Made by a program: the position numbers and the translations under genes
Shown: positions 49,221 through 57,745 of the stretch, one piece after another
Position numbering within the stretch: the stretch's first letter is position 1
Layout of the letters: each line of letters begins with the position of its first letter
Notes under the pieces: generated by a model
The model's input: the letters and a program-made list of their open reading frames with translations, nothing else
Told to the model about the DNA's origin: nothing
The model's database searches: none
Assembly: GCF_013004375.1 (NCBI RefSeq)
Contig: NZ_JABERI010000025.1
Location: forward strand, 62,001-126,000
Source: Acinetobacter terrae
GTDB taxonomy: Bacteria; Pseudomonadota; Gammaproteobacteria; Pseudomonadales; Moraxellaceae
Direction: 5' to 3'
DNA length: 64,000 nt

Positions 49221-49438
49221 AAAGGAATCCAAACAACTCGTATAAAATTTATTTTTTAGATATGCCATTGTAGTGAAGCATGTCGTCGACACAAGATATT
49301 AATTTAGCGCGATTTCACTGTAAATGTTACAAGAAATTAAAAAATAAGCATGTTATACACTGCAAAAGTGCAATTGCGTTATACAATACACCATTCACAT
49401 GCTTCAATTTAACTCTCACTCGTTCGGATTTGGTTTAT

Positions 49439-50851
49439 ATGGCTCAAACAATCACACTCTATGTCGATGGCGCTTGTCGCGGCAATCCAGGTTTAGGCGG
49501 TTGGGGTGCATATGTCATTACTGAGTCCGAAGAGCATAAGCTGTATGGTGGTGTCCCTGAAACCACCAATAACCGCATGGAACTCACCGCGGCAATTGAA
49601 GGCATTAAATTCTGCCCCACCGATGCCAAACTGATTATCTGGACAGATTCCAATTACGTGAAACAAGGTATTACCGAGTGGATTCATGGCTGGAAAAAGA
49701 AAAACTGGAAAGATGTTAAAAACCCAGACCTGTGGAAACTTCTGGATGCAACCTGCCAAGGCCGCGAAATTGAATGGAACTGGATTAGAGGTCATTCTGG
49801 ACATCCTGGCAATGAAATGGCCGATCAACTCGCCAACCTGGGTGCAGATCAAACCTTAACCAACATGAAAAATTCATCATCAAAAGCAGAAAAACCATTA
49901 GCAGAAGTTGTGGTTTTAGATAAAAAAAAAGTGGAAAAGGACTGGTTGCTAGATGATCCTTTTGGTTTCGACTTAATGGAATCTGATGTGCAGGATGACA
50001 CCGAAGCTTTAGAAAACTTAGCACAAGAAATGATTCAGTCTGAAGATATGAATGACGAAGCTGAAGTTCAAGATGAAATTGTAGAGGATGTTGCTCCCGC
50101 TCTATTAAATGTAGAGCATCCACATATTGTAATTACACCGCGAACCAAGCAAGTTCATGGTCCGCGCCAACTGATTCTGGATACCGAAACCACCGGGTTC
50201 TATTTCCAGGACACTGACCGGATTATTGAGGTCGGTGCGCTTGAAATGGTGAACCGTAAACTGACCGGTAGCTCCATTCACATTTATATCAATCCGAAAA
50301 AACCGGTCGGTGATTCTGAAAATATTCATGGTATTTCAGATGCCTTCTTGCAAGACAAACCGGTTTATGCAGAAATTGCCGATGTGCTGTTTGAATATTT
50401 AAAAGGCGCAGAAATTATTGCGCATAATGCCACTTTCGACATGAACTTCTTAAACATGGAGTTCAAACGTGCGGGCTTTGTGGCTTTATCCGAGGTGTGT
50501 GAGGTTACCGATACCTTGGCCATGGCGAAAAGCAAACATCCAGGGCAGAAAAACTCCCTTGATGCTTTGGTGCGCCGTTATGAAATTCCGCAACGAGACC
50601 GTACTTTCCATGGTGCCTTACTCGATGCTGAAATTCTGGCAGATGTCTATTTAGCCATGACCGGTGGTCAAGTTTCCTTCGACATGGATACCTTGAGCGA
50701 GAGTGAGCAACAAGAGGCGCAGACTGCGCGTTTAAGTGTACAAATCGAGCTGCCTGTCATTTTACCTTCAGAACAGGAACTTCAAGCACATGAGACCTGG
50801 GTCAAACAATTTGAAGAAAAACATGGAACAGCTTGTCTTTTTGCGAAATAA
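49439..50851 (+). CDS. RNase HI fused to DNA polymerase III epsilon subunit
   Basis: 470 residues in one uninterrupted frame. Residues 1-140 are RNase HI with the catalytic set Asp10, Glu48, Asp70, His119 and Asp129. Residues 141-240 form an acidic, low-complexity linker. From about 242 a DnaQ exonuclease follows with Asp248/Glu250 (LDTETTG), His329/Asp334 (HNATFD) and His391/Asp396 (HGALLDAE), then GGQVSFDM, which matches the clamp-binding motif after the exonuclease domain in E. coli epsilon. One polypeptide would remove RNA primers or R-loops and proofread. An upstream extension to 49280 exists but lacks homology, so the ATG at 49439 is used. It is divergent from mltD. Confidence 0.9.
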   Translation: MAQTITLYVDGACRGNPGLGGWGAYVITESEEHKLYGGVPETTNNRMELTAAIEGIKFCPTDAKLIIWTDSNYVKQGITEWIHGWKKKNWKDVKNPDLWKLLDATCQGREIEWNWIRGHSGHPGNEMADQLANLGADQTLTNMKNSSSKAEKPLAEVVVLDKKKVEKDWLLDDPFGFDLMESDVQDDTEALENLAQEMIQSEDMNDEAEVQDEIVEDVAPALLNVEHPHIVITPRTKQVHGPRQLILDTETTGFYFQDTDRIIEVGALEMVNRKLTGSSIHIYINPKKPVGDSENIHGISDAFLQDKPVYAEIADVLFEYLKGAEIIAHNATFDMNFLNMEFKRAGFVALSEVCEVTDTLAMAKSKHPGQKNSLDALVRRYEIPQRDRTFHGALLDAEILADVYLAMTGGQVSFDMDTLSESEQQEAQTARLSVQIELPVILPSEQELQAHETWVKQFEEKHGTACLFAK

Positions 50852-50976
50852 AATCTACATTTCTAGTGGTTTTTTGTATTTAAACATTTAACAGTTAAGT
50901 TATAGTTGAATGTAAAGAAGTTTCGCCTTTAACGGGCTGCTCATAAACAGATAAACACTAGGATAGGTGCAGATAC

Positions 50977-52620
50977 ATGTCTTACCAAACCTCTATTCAT
51001 TTTGACCCAACTGCATTGCTGATAATAAAAAATGAGGTTGATAACTCAATTAAACTAGTCGAATCAGCGGTTAGCAGCTTAGCAGAAGATCAAACGTTAC
51101 CTTTTGGTATTGATGATGCACTGAATCAATTTGAGCAATGTGCCCAAGTACTGGCACTTATTGATATGCAAAGCTTGGCTAAAATCGCTCAGTATTCTGC
51201 TGAGTTAATGCGCAAAATCATGGGGAATCCTGCGCAAATCAACACCCAAGAAGTGATTGCCTTAAGTGAAGGCACCACCATGATGAAGCGTTATATCGAA
51301 TTTATTTGCTTGCGTGAAGTGAAGATTCCGCAATTCTTGCTCGATACGCTGAATCGTCTTGAGATTGTATTAGGCAAGCCGATTACTCATGAAGGTCAGC
51401 ATATTGAGTCGTTAATTGACAGTATTACCCCTGATTTTAAGCTTCCTAAAGCACCGAGTTTAGAGAAATCTAAATATGTGCATCGCCTGTATAAACTGTC
51501 TTTAAACAAGCTGATTAAGCAGGAAGAAACCGAATTTGATCTTCAAGCGATTAAATTGGTCGGTGCATATTTAGCCGGTCTTGCTGAAAATACGCCAAGC
51601 AAGCAATATTGGAATCTGGTGCATGTTGCATTTGACCAGATTGACCACTTGCTTCTGAATGATCCGCGTTTACGCACATTAGTCAGCATTGAACGCAATA
51701 TGGCGCAATATTTCAACACCCCGGATCGTTTCAAACCAAGCTTGGCCGATTTAGCCAATATTTTAAGTTTGTGTATTAGCCAGGAAGATGAGACTGCACA
51801 ACATATCCGCAACCAGCTAAATCTGGGTGAAGACCATCTGACCGATACGCAATTACAAGTATTCAGCCGTCATCTTTATGGCCCCGATTTTGATACCATG
51901 CATACGATTAGTGAACTTGTGACCACTGAAATGACACAAATTCGTAACGACATCGAATACAATTATCAAAATATGACCCCGGAAAAAACACGAGAGTTAC
52001 AAGACAAATTAAGCAGTCTTGCTAATATTTTCAAAGTGTTAAATCTGAATGAAGCCTTTAATGACTTGTCGCGTCAGGCAAGTTTGCTCAGCAGTGCTGA
52101 AGTGCTGAAAGATGAAGGTTTTGCACAGCAATTGATGAATTGTATTCTATCTGCAATGAATTCAATTGGCGTACTGGAACGTCATCACACCTCAAGCCGT
52201 TTACAGCTTCGTGTGCATAACATGAATATCTCTTTAGACCGTCTTGACGAAGCCCATGCTGCTTTGCTCAATGAAACTAAAGCGGTAATTGACCTTTCTA
52301 ACCAAACTTTAATGCAATATTTGCAAGACAGCAATCTGGCAACTGTAGAGAATTTGCCGACCCAATTACGTGAAATTGGTGGTGCACTGTTGTTCTTAAA
52401 TGCTGAAGCAGGTCAAACCGCGTTAAAAACCGCAGCAGACTTTATTCAGCAGCAAGTTGAAAGTTCAACAGTGATTAATGCTGAACAAATCAACCACACC
52501 CTCGATACTTTAGCCAGTGCCGATATGATGATCGACAATTTAAAATACAAACAACCTGTATTGCAGTCGATGTTTAATGTAGCATTGCAAAGTAGCGAAA
52601 AACTGAAAACTGTTGCCTAA
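50977..52620 (+). CDS. FimL-like protein (ChpA N-terminal type)
   Basis: 547 residues, mostly helical and soluble. Length, the DQTLPFGIDDALNQFEQCAQVLALIDMQSLAKI-type start (a His-phosphotransfer-like helix bundle without the phospho-His) and the overall pattern fit FimL, which resembles the N-terminus of the chemosensory kinase ChpA. In Pseudomonas and Acinetobacter FimL is needed for twitching motility and cyclic AMP control through the Pil-Chp system. No His kinase or Hpt motif is visible. The next gene, nudC, overlaps its stop (TAATG), so they are cotranscribed. Confidence 0.6.
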   Translation: MSYQTSIHFDPTALLIIKNEVDNSIKLVESAVSSLAEDQTLPFGIDDALNQFEQCAQVLALIDMQSLAKIAQYSAELMRKIMGNPAQINTQEVIALSEGTTMMKRYIEFICLREVKIPQFLLDTLNRLEIVLGKPITHEGQHIESLIDSITPDFKLPKAPSLEKSKYVHRLYKLSLNKLIKQEETEFDLQAIKLVGAYLAGLAENTPSKQYWNLVHVAFDQIDHLLLNDPRLRTLVSIERNMAQYFNTPDRFKPSLADLANILSLCISQEDETAQHIRNQLNLGEDHLTDTQLQVFSRHLYGPDFDTMHTISELVTTEMTQIRNDIEYNYQNMTPEKTRELQDKLSSLANIFKVLNLNEAFNDLSRQASLLSSAEVLKDEGFAQQLMNCILSAMNSIGVLERHHTSSRLQLRVHNMNISLDRLDEAHAALLNETKAVIDLSNQTLMQYLQDSNLATVENLPTQLREIGGALLFLNAEAGQTALKTAADFIQQQVESSTVINAEQINHTLDTLASADMMIDNLKYKQPVLQSMFNVALQSSEKLKTVA

Positions 52621-53393
52621 TGTCTGAATTATCACTTGCTTATATCTTTCATCAACATCAACTGTTAGTGGATGAAAATTTTCAACTGCCTCAAGTAGAA
52701 CGTTTGGCAAGTGATCTTCACTTCAACACGGGTGATCAAGTGGTTGCCCGTGATCTTCTCGAAGACGAACCTATTCCTCAAGGCTTACAATTGGTTCCTA
52801 TCCGTCAGTTATTGACGCTTTGGGATACAAGGCAATTCGAGCATGCCAGTCGCGCAATTCAACTTTTGGAATGGCGTAAAAACCATAAATTCTGTAGTCA
52901 CTGTGGGCATCAGACGGAAGCACATCCAACTGAATATGCCATGATTTGCCCTGCTTGTCGTTATCACCAATATCCGCGAGTACAACCTTGCGTGATCACC
53001 GTAATCACACGCGGTGATGATGAAATCCTGCTGGCTAAAAATGCGAAAAACAAAACCAATATGTATGGACTGATTGCCGGTTTTGTCGAAGTTGGAGAAA
53101 CCTTAGAAGAAGCAGTACGCCGCGAGACGTTCGAGGAAGTCGGATTAAAAGTCAAAAATGTGCAATATCTTGCCAGTCAGCCCTGGCCTTTTCCGAGTAA
53201 TTTAATGCTCGCTTTCCGTGCTGAATATGCTTCTGGAGAAATCAAACTTCAAGAAGAAGAAATTAGCGATGCACAATTTTTTAAATTGGATCAACTGCCC
53301 GAAATTCCTTTTAAAGGCAGCATTGCATACGCCATGATTAAACACATTACCGAAGGTCATCCTGTTGCAGATGACACCCGTGAATGGTTATAA
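52620..53393 (+). CDS. nudC: NADH pyrophosphatase / RNA decapping Nudix hydrolase
   Basis: 257 residues, the same length as E. coli NudC. The zinc ribbon has CSHCG and CPACR. The Nudix box reads GFVEVGETLEEAVRRETFEE followed by VGL, and the NudC-specific SQPWPFPSNLM follows. It hydrolyses NAD(H) and removes NAD caps from RNA. It starts in an overlap with the FimL-like gene and ends 2 bases from the convergent esterase gene. Confidence 0.94.
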   Translation: MSELSLAYIFHQHQLLVDENFQLPQVERLASDLHFNTGDQVVARDLLEDEPIPQGLQLVPIRQLLTLWDTRQFEHASRAIQLLEWRKNHKFCSHCGHQTEAHPTEYAMICPACRYHQYPRVQPCVITVITRGDDEILLAKNAKNKTNMYGLIAGFVEVGETLEEAVRRETFEEVGLKVKNVQYLASQPWPFPSNLMLAFRAEYASGEIKLQEEEISDAQFFKLDQLPEIPFKGSIAYAMIKHITEGHPVADDTREWL

Positions 53394-53394
53394 G

Positions 53395-54282
53395 CTAAGG
53401 TTTTAAGGCTTCATCTAAAACCGTTAAAATTTGTTTCTTGGTCTGGAAATAGCGACTAAACAAACTCGAAACCGAACCCATAATGGAAACATGTCCTGTA
53501 CCCGGAATGGTAATTATCTGGCTATGATTGCCCTTTTCCTGCAAAATACGATGCAAATCTTCTGAATTATTATGACCCACCACTTGATCATTCGATGCCA
53601 AGAACAGGTAATGCTTCACCGTATTCGATTCAATAAAATAATATGGCATCACATGTTGATAAGGGACGCTCTGATCAAATGCATCGGCACATAATGGATC
53701 ATCTTTATAATCAAAATGATAAGGTCCAGATAATCCAATAATCGCTTGAATTTGGGCACGGCAGTTTAAGGTATACGGCTTCGGATGATACAAAGCCGAC
53801 ATGACATTAAATGCACCGGCCGAATGCCCCATCAACACGATTTTTTCAGTGCGTATATTCAGTCTAGATTGATGCTGGGTCAGATAGTTTAAGGCCAGGC
53901 TCAGGTCATCAATATAACTGGGAAATACATGTTCGGGTGCAAGATGATAATTGATCACCGCAACGTCATAACCCTCTTTAGCAAAGGCTTCACCGACAAA
54001 GCGATAATCTTTTTTATCTCCATGTAACCACGCCCCGCCATGTACAAATACAATTAAGGGACGCTGTTCACGTGGAGTTTCGGCAGTAAAAATATCCAGG
54101 CGTTGCCGTGCTCTTAAGCCATAAGCAATGTTTTCAACGACTGAATAACCTTTTTTAGGGGTTAAACGATTCAGGGCATAACTACCAAAATCGTAAAGGC
54201 GAAAATCCTTGTAAAACATTTTCACCAATGCGACATTTTGTTGCAGTTTCTTTTTGACCACTTGAGTTACATTATTGAGCAT
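53395..54282 (-). CDS. Alpha/beta hydrolase, carboxylesterase type
   Basis: 295 residues. The oxyanion motif FVHGGAWLHGD (HGG, as in hormone-sensitive-lipase-type esterases), the nucleophile in GHSAG, an Asp in the region of SNDQVVGHN and a His in IPGTGHVS make a complete triad. No signal peptide is obvious. It starts in an 11-base overlap with the BON gene. A TTG at 54309 would extend it, but the ATG at 54282 is preferred. The substrate is unknown; it might process an envelope lipid. Confidence 0.8.
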   Translation of the reverse strand: MLNNVTQVVKKKLQQNVALVKMFYKDFRLYDFGSYALNRLTPKKGYSVVENIAYGLRARQRLDIFTAETPREQRPLIVFVHGGAWLHGDKKDYRFVGEAFAKEGYDVAVINYHLAPEHVFPSYIDDLSLALNYLTQHQSRLNIRTEKIVLMGHSAGAFNVMSALYHPKPYTLNCRAQIQAIIGLSGPYHFDYKDDPLCADAFDQSVPYQHVMPYYFIESNTVKHYLFLASNDQVVGHNNSEDLHRILQEKGNHSQIITIPGTGHVSIMGSVSSLFSRYFQTKKQILTVLDEALKP

Positions 54283-54955
54283 TCGTAGGTTCAGCTTGGT
54301 CAGGATCAATGGCTACAGGCGTTTGTTCAATCGGTTGTGCATACACCACAGGACTGCTAAAACTTGAAGTCACTGCACGTGATTGTTCAACATTATCAAT
54401 CAGGGTAATGATTTTAGTGACATTACCGACTTGCTCAAGCACCTGATTCAGATCTTTAATCTCGGCACTATTTAAACGCCCCATCACATATAAAATGCCA
54501 TCTTCAGTATGAATGCGGACTTTACTATCTGATACTACGACGGCTTTCATCACCAGCCCACGCGTGTTCGCTGTGACCGTGGTATCTTGCATAATGGTGG
54601 CATAACCGATTTGGTTACCCACTTTAATATAATTATGTACAGTTTTGACATCGCTCATGGCACGCACATTATCTTCAGCCAATTGCTTTAAATGTGCATC
54701 TGGCACTTGGCCGGTCAATAAGACATTGCCATGAAAACTTTCAATATTGACACGAGATTGTTTAAATCGTGTATCTAATTTATATAAATTAATTTTAGCG
54801 GTACGTTCTATAGAAGAGTCAATAAACACCTGTCCAAGTGAACGAGCACCACTCTCTGTTCCTACTGGGGCTGATCCTGTGCCACCAGAGATGAAACTTG
54901 CACAACCAGATAAACTTGCTACACACAGTAACGTCATTGCAATACGGTTAAACAC
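54272..54955 (-). CDS. BON-domain lipoprotein (DolP/YraP-like)
   Basis: 227 residues. A lipobox LSGCASF puts the lipid Cys at 18. Two BON domains follow (about 50-125 and 125-195), with the FHGNVLLTGQVPD and TEDGILYVMGRLNSAEIKD repeats. In E. coli DolP binds anionic lipids at the division site in the outer membrane and acts with BamA. Here it sits near yraN and the LpoA-like gene, as in E. coli (lpoA-yraN-diaA-yraP), with diaA missing. Confidence 0.85.
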   Translation of the reverse strand: MFNRIAMTLLCVASLSGCASFISGGTGSAPVGTESGARSLGQVFIDSSIERTAKINLYKLDTRFKQSRVNIESFHGNVLLTGQVPDAHLKQLAEDNVRAMSDVKTVHNYIKVGNQIGYATIMQDTTVTANTRGLVMKAVVVSDSKVRIHTEDGILYVMGRLNSAEIKDLNQVLEQVGNVTKIITLIDNVEQSRAVTSSFSSPVVYAQPIEQTPVAIDPDQAEPTNAQ

Positions 54956-55020
54956 TCAGCAAGACTCCTAATCGTTAATTTCAATTCTATTTTATTTCAG
55001 CATTTATGCTCTGATTTTGT

Positions 55021-55452
55021 TCAAAGATTAATAAACTCTTGCTCAAAAGTAAAAGCATTTTCAATCCATTGTTGATCATAAGTGAATTTAGAAAAATCTT
55101 GCTGTATTGTTTTTGCAAATTGTTGAAAAAAATCAAAACAAATCACATCAAAACGACAATAAAACTGTTGGAATTGTGGATGAGTATTTAAAAAGCATAA
55201 AGCAGATTTCATAATCTTCTTTTGTTTAGATAATGAAATCGTTTCACATGATTGTGCATATTGAGTCGCAGAGCGTGCTTTCACCTCCACAAATATCAAT
55301 TCTTGATCCTTTTGGACAATCAGATCAATTTCCCCATATCGACAATGATAATTCGTGACAATAAGCGCAAAATCTTGAGCTTGTAAAAGTGCTAAGGCCT
55401 GTTGTTCTGCCCATTGTCCTAAATTTAAATTTGCTTGCATATTCTTTTCCAT
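55021..55452 (-). CDS. YraN family nuclease-fold protein (UPF0102)
   Basis: 143 residues. The conserved UPF0102 pattern is present: [15 protein letters not shown], then [15 protein letters not shown] with the Asp of a PD-(D/E)xK fold, then IFVEVKARS. It may process nucleic acid; the function is not established. It starts in a TAATG overlap with the LpoA-like gene; an ATG at 55440 is an alternative. Confidence 0.88.
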   Translation of the reverse strand: MEKNMQANLNLGQWAEQQALALLQAQDFALIVTNYHCRYGEIDLIVQKDQELIFVEVKARSATQYAQSCETISLSKQKKIMKSALCFLNTHPQFQQFYCRFDVICFDFFQQFAKTIQQDFSKFTYDQQWIENAFTFEQEFINL

Positions 55453-56387
55453 TACAAGCTCTTAATGCCTTTTCTAGTATTTTCATAGCAATGTGGAATA
55501 CGCTGAATATGATTATTGCTGATTTTAATCAACCCTGTACGCCCCTCAAATTCAATACTTTTTAAATTCGGTTCATCTAAATATTGTTGAGCAATATGCC
55601 AGGTATCACCGCCAAAGGCCAATAGTCGTTGATACGGCATGGAAACAGGATTGTGTTGATAGGCTTTAATCACATCTGACCATCCCGGATCATATAAAGC
55701 GGGTGCATCACAAAACCTCGCACCTTTGGGAATCGGTTGATGCTGTTCAATGGCATTCGCTAATACATAAACATTTTTACTCGGCAGCTTAGCCAGACTA
55801 TTGAGCCATTCGTTATTTCCAAGCAGTAATAAACTGCTTTGTTTATTCAACTTTTCAGGTATTTCCTCGACAAGAATTAAGGGATAATCAATTTGTGAAA
55901 CTAAAGACATGAGAAAAAGTTCACTGTCGACTTCTGTTCCCGGTTGGCGAAAAACATAAAGTTGTTTAATTTTGTCTTTCTGCAAAATTTGATTCAGCGC
56001 ATAAGCATCATCTTTCTTGGATAGACTGAATTGCCAGACATTATCCGATTGATCAGTCACTTCATTTAAAGCCAAAACACGAACTTTGGGTTTGCTTTTA
56101 ATTAACCCTTCTACCTCATTGCGTGCTAAAGGCCCAATCACCATTTGGGTTTTTTTATTTACATTTATTTTTAGTAGCTGGGAAATTTGTTTTTTATCCG
56201 AGTTTACAAATTTAATCGGAGTTTTCTGACCTGATGCTTGATAAGCACTCATAAAACCCTGTTTGACACTCAATCCGGCTCGCGCCATAGGACCCGATTC
56301 AGGTAAAATGACCAATACTTCGGCTTGTGCTTGGTTAAAAATGCAATACAGGATGAAGCCCATCAAATTATTTTTATTATTCAACAT
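55452..56387 (-). CDS. LpoA-like penicillin-binding protein activator, C-terminal-domain form
   Basis: 311 residues. It matches the C-terminal type I periplasmic-binding-like domain of LpoA ([20 protein letters not shown], then [19 protein letters not shown]). It lacks the N-terminal helical-repeat domain; E. coli LpoA has about 680 residues. The start looks like a signal peptide ending NQAQA-E without a lipobox, so it may be soluble in the periplasm. In E. coli LpoA activates PBP1a. Its start codon is 12 bases from the divergent rsmI start. Confidence 0.7.
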   Translation of the reverse strand: MLNNKNNLMGFILYCIFNQAQAEVLVILPESGPMARAGLSVKQGFMSAYQASGQKTPIKFVNSDKKQISQLLKINVNKKTQMVIGPLARNEVEGLIKSKPKVRVLALNEVTDQSDNVWQFSLSKKDDAYALNQILQKDKIKQLYVFRQPGTEVDSELFLMSLVSQIDYPLILVEEIPEKLNKQSSLLLLGNNEWLNSLAKLPSKNVYVLANAIEQHQPIPKGARFCDAPALYDPGWSDVIKAYQHNPVSMPYQRLLAFGGDTWHIAQQYLDEPNLKSIEFEGRTGLIKISNNHIQRIPHCYENTRKGIKSL

Positions 56388-56399
56388 TGGAGAAACCTT

Positions 56400-57239
56400 A
56401 TGAGTGCTCAGTTATTTGTTGTAGCGACCCCAATTGGGCACTTAGATGACATCACTTATCGTGCAATTAATGTTTTGAAGTCTGTAAGTATTATCGCGGC
56501 AGAAGATACGCGTACTTCCGCTCAATTATTAAAGCACCATAATATATCAACTCCCCTGACTGCGTGTCATGAGCATAATGAAAGTAACAAAATTGATATA
56601 TTGATCCAAAGATTGCTGAATGGCGAAAATATGGCCTTGATTAGTGATGCAGGTACGCCGCTGATTAGTGACCCGGGTTTTAAACTGGTTCGTGCTGCAC
56701 AAGAGCATAATATTCGCGTGGTTCCTGTACCAGGTGCTTGTGCTGCGATTGCCGCACTCAGTTCTGTCGGTTTGCCGAGCGACCGTTTTAGCTTTCAAGG
56801 CTTTTTGCCTTCGCGTCAATCTCAGCGTCGAATTCAGTTAGAAAAATTAAAAGATGAAACTCAAACTTTAATTTTTTATGAAGCACCGCATCGTATTTTA
56901 GAGTCAGTTAAAGATATGGCTGATATTTTTGGTGCAGACCGTCCGGTTGGTTTTGCCCGTGAAATCACTAAAACTTTTGAAACCATCAAAAAAATGACTT
57001 TGGCAGAGTTGATTCAATTGATTGAATCTGACCATAACCAGCAAAAAGGTGAAATTGTTTTAGTCATTGGTGGTGCAACGGTAGAAAAGGATTTAGATCA
57101 AGAAAAACTGGATCAGTTATTGACTCGTTTATTGCAAGATCTCTCGGTAAAAGCAGCTTCGCAATTGGCAGCCGATTTGACTGGCATCAAAAAGAAAGTG
57201 GCCTATCAACGTGCTTTGGAACTCAGCAATCAAGATTAA
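56400..57239 (+). CDS. rsmI: 16S rRNA 2'-O-methyltransferase (C1402)
   Basis: 279 residues. The tetrapyrrole-methylase fold begins LFVVATPIGHLDDITYRA, and the LISDAGTPLISDPGFKLV and PGACAAIAALS motifs follow. It methylates the ribose of C1402 in 16S rRNA together with RsmH. The ATG at 56400 follows GGAG, and the open frame to 56325 runs into the divergent gene. A terminator follows. Confidence 0.94.
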   Translation: MSAQLFVVATPIGHLDDITYRAINVLKSVSIIAAEDTRTSAQLLKHHNISTPLTACHEHNESNKIDILIQRLLNGENMALISDAGTPLISDPGFKLVRAAQEHNIRVVPVPGACAAIAALSSVGLPSDRFSFQGFLPSRQSQRRIQLEKLKDETQTLIFYEAPHRILESVKDMADIFGADRPVGFAREITKTFETIKKMTLAELIQLIESDHNQQKGEIVLVIGGATVEKDLDQEKLDQLLTRLLQDLSVKAASQLAADLTGIKKKVAYQRALELSNQD

Positions 57240-57258
57240 AAATGAGCCAGTAAAAACT

Positions 57259-57288
57259 AAAAAAGCATCACTTCTGTGATGCTTTTTT
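57259..57288 (+). terminator. Terminator after rsmI
   Basis: Stem AAAAAGCATCAC / GTGATGCTTTTT with T-runs on both strands. Confidence 0.9.
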
Positions 57289-57320
57289 ATATCCCTTACA
57301 AAAAACAAGCAAAGGCAGGA

Positions 57321-57569
57321 TTAGTCTTTTGCAGATTCATCCGCAGGGACTTCAACAATGCGACCACCACGTGCAAGGAACGCAGCAACTTCATCTTCCA
57401 AGGCTTGACGCTGTTTCAGTTTAGCAGTCACGGTTAAAGTTTCTGCTTCAGCCAAATCGCTATCAGTTAGCGCAGGTTCACTGGCAGATGCCCCTTTTTC
57501 AGCAGCCTTCGCTTCATCCTCATCTACCGCAGTTTCTTCTACTTCATCGTAGTCATTCATATCTGTCAT
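57321..57569 (-). CDS. SutA-like acidic RNA polymerase-binding protein
   Basis: 82 residues, strongly acidic in the first half (DYDEVEETAVDEDEA) and ending KLKQRQALEDEVAAFLARGG-RIVEVPAD. This is the layout of Pseudomonas SutA (acidic N-terminus, then a helix with ALxxAMEEFLSRGGKVQEI), which binds RNA polymerase and helps slow-growth transcription. The ATG at 57569 has GGGGAG eight bases upstream, whereas the frame from 57587 does not. The match is by eye over a short region. Confidence 0.55.
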   Translation of the reverse strand: MTDMNDYDEVEETAVDEDEAKAAEKGASASEPALTDSDLAEAETLTVTAKLKQRQALEDEVAAFLARGGRIVEVPADESAKD

Positions 57570-57745
57570 CTCTATTTCTCCCCACAAATGACTTCTATAG
57601 TTCCAATGTGAATTGGTTTTGAATTAGGAAGAAATTTAGCAATCTCTGATCGTTTCGCATAGAGTTAAATGCAAAAAAAACGTATCTTTTTTAATCAAAA
57701 AAGTAAACTTATATGAATATTTGTACAAAAATCAGCTTTTCAGTC

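Noticed and set aside
49280..49438. An in-frame extension upstream of the RNase HI-DnaQ fusion.
   Set aside because: It has no similarity to RNase HI, overlaps the start region of mltD on the other strand, and the ATG at 49439 gives the normal start.
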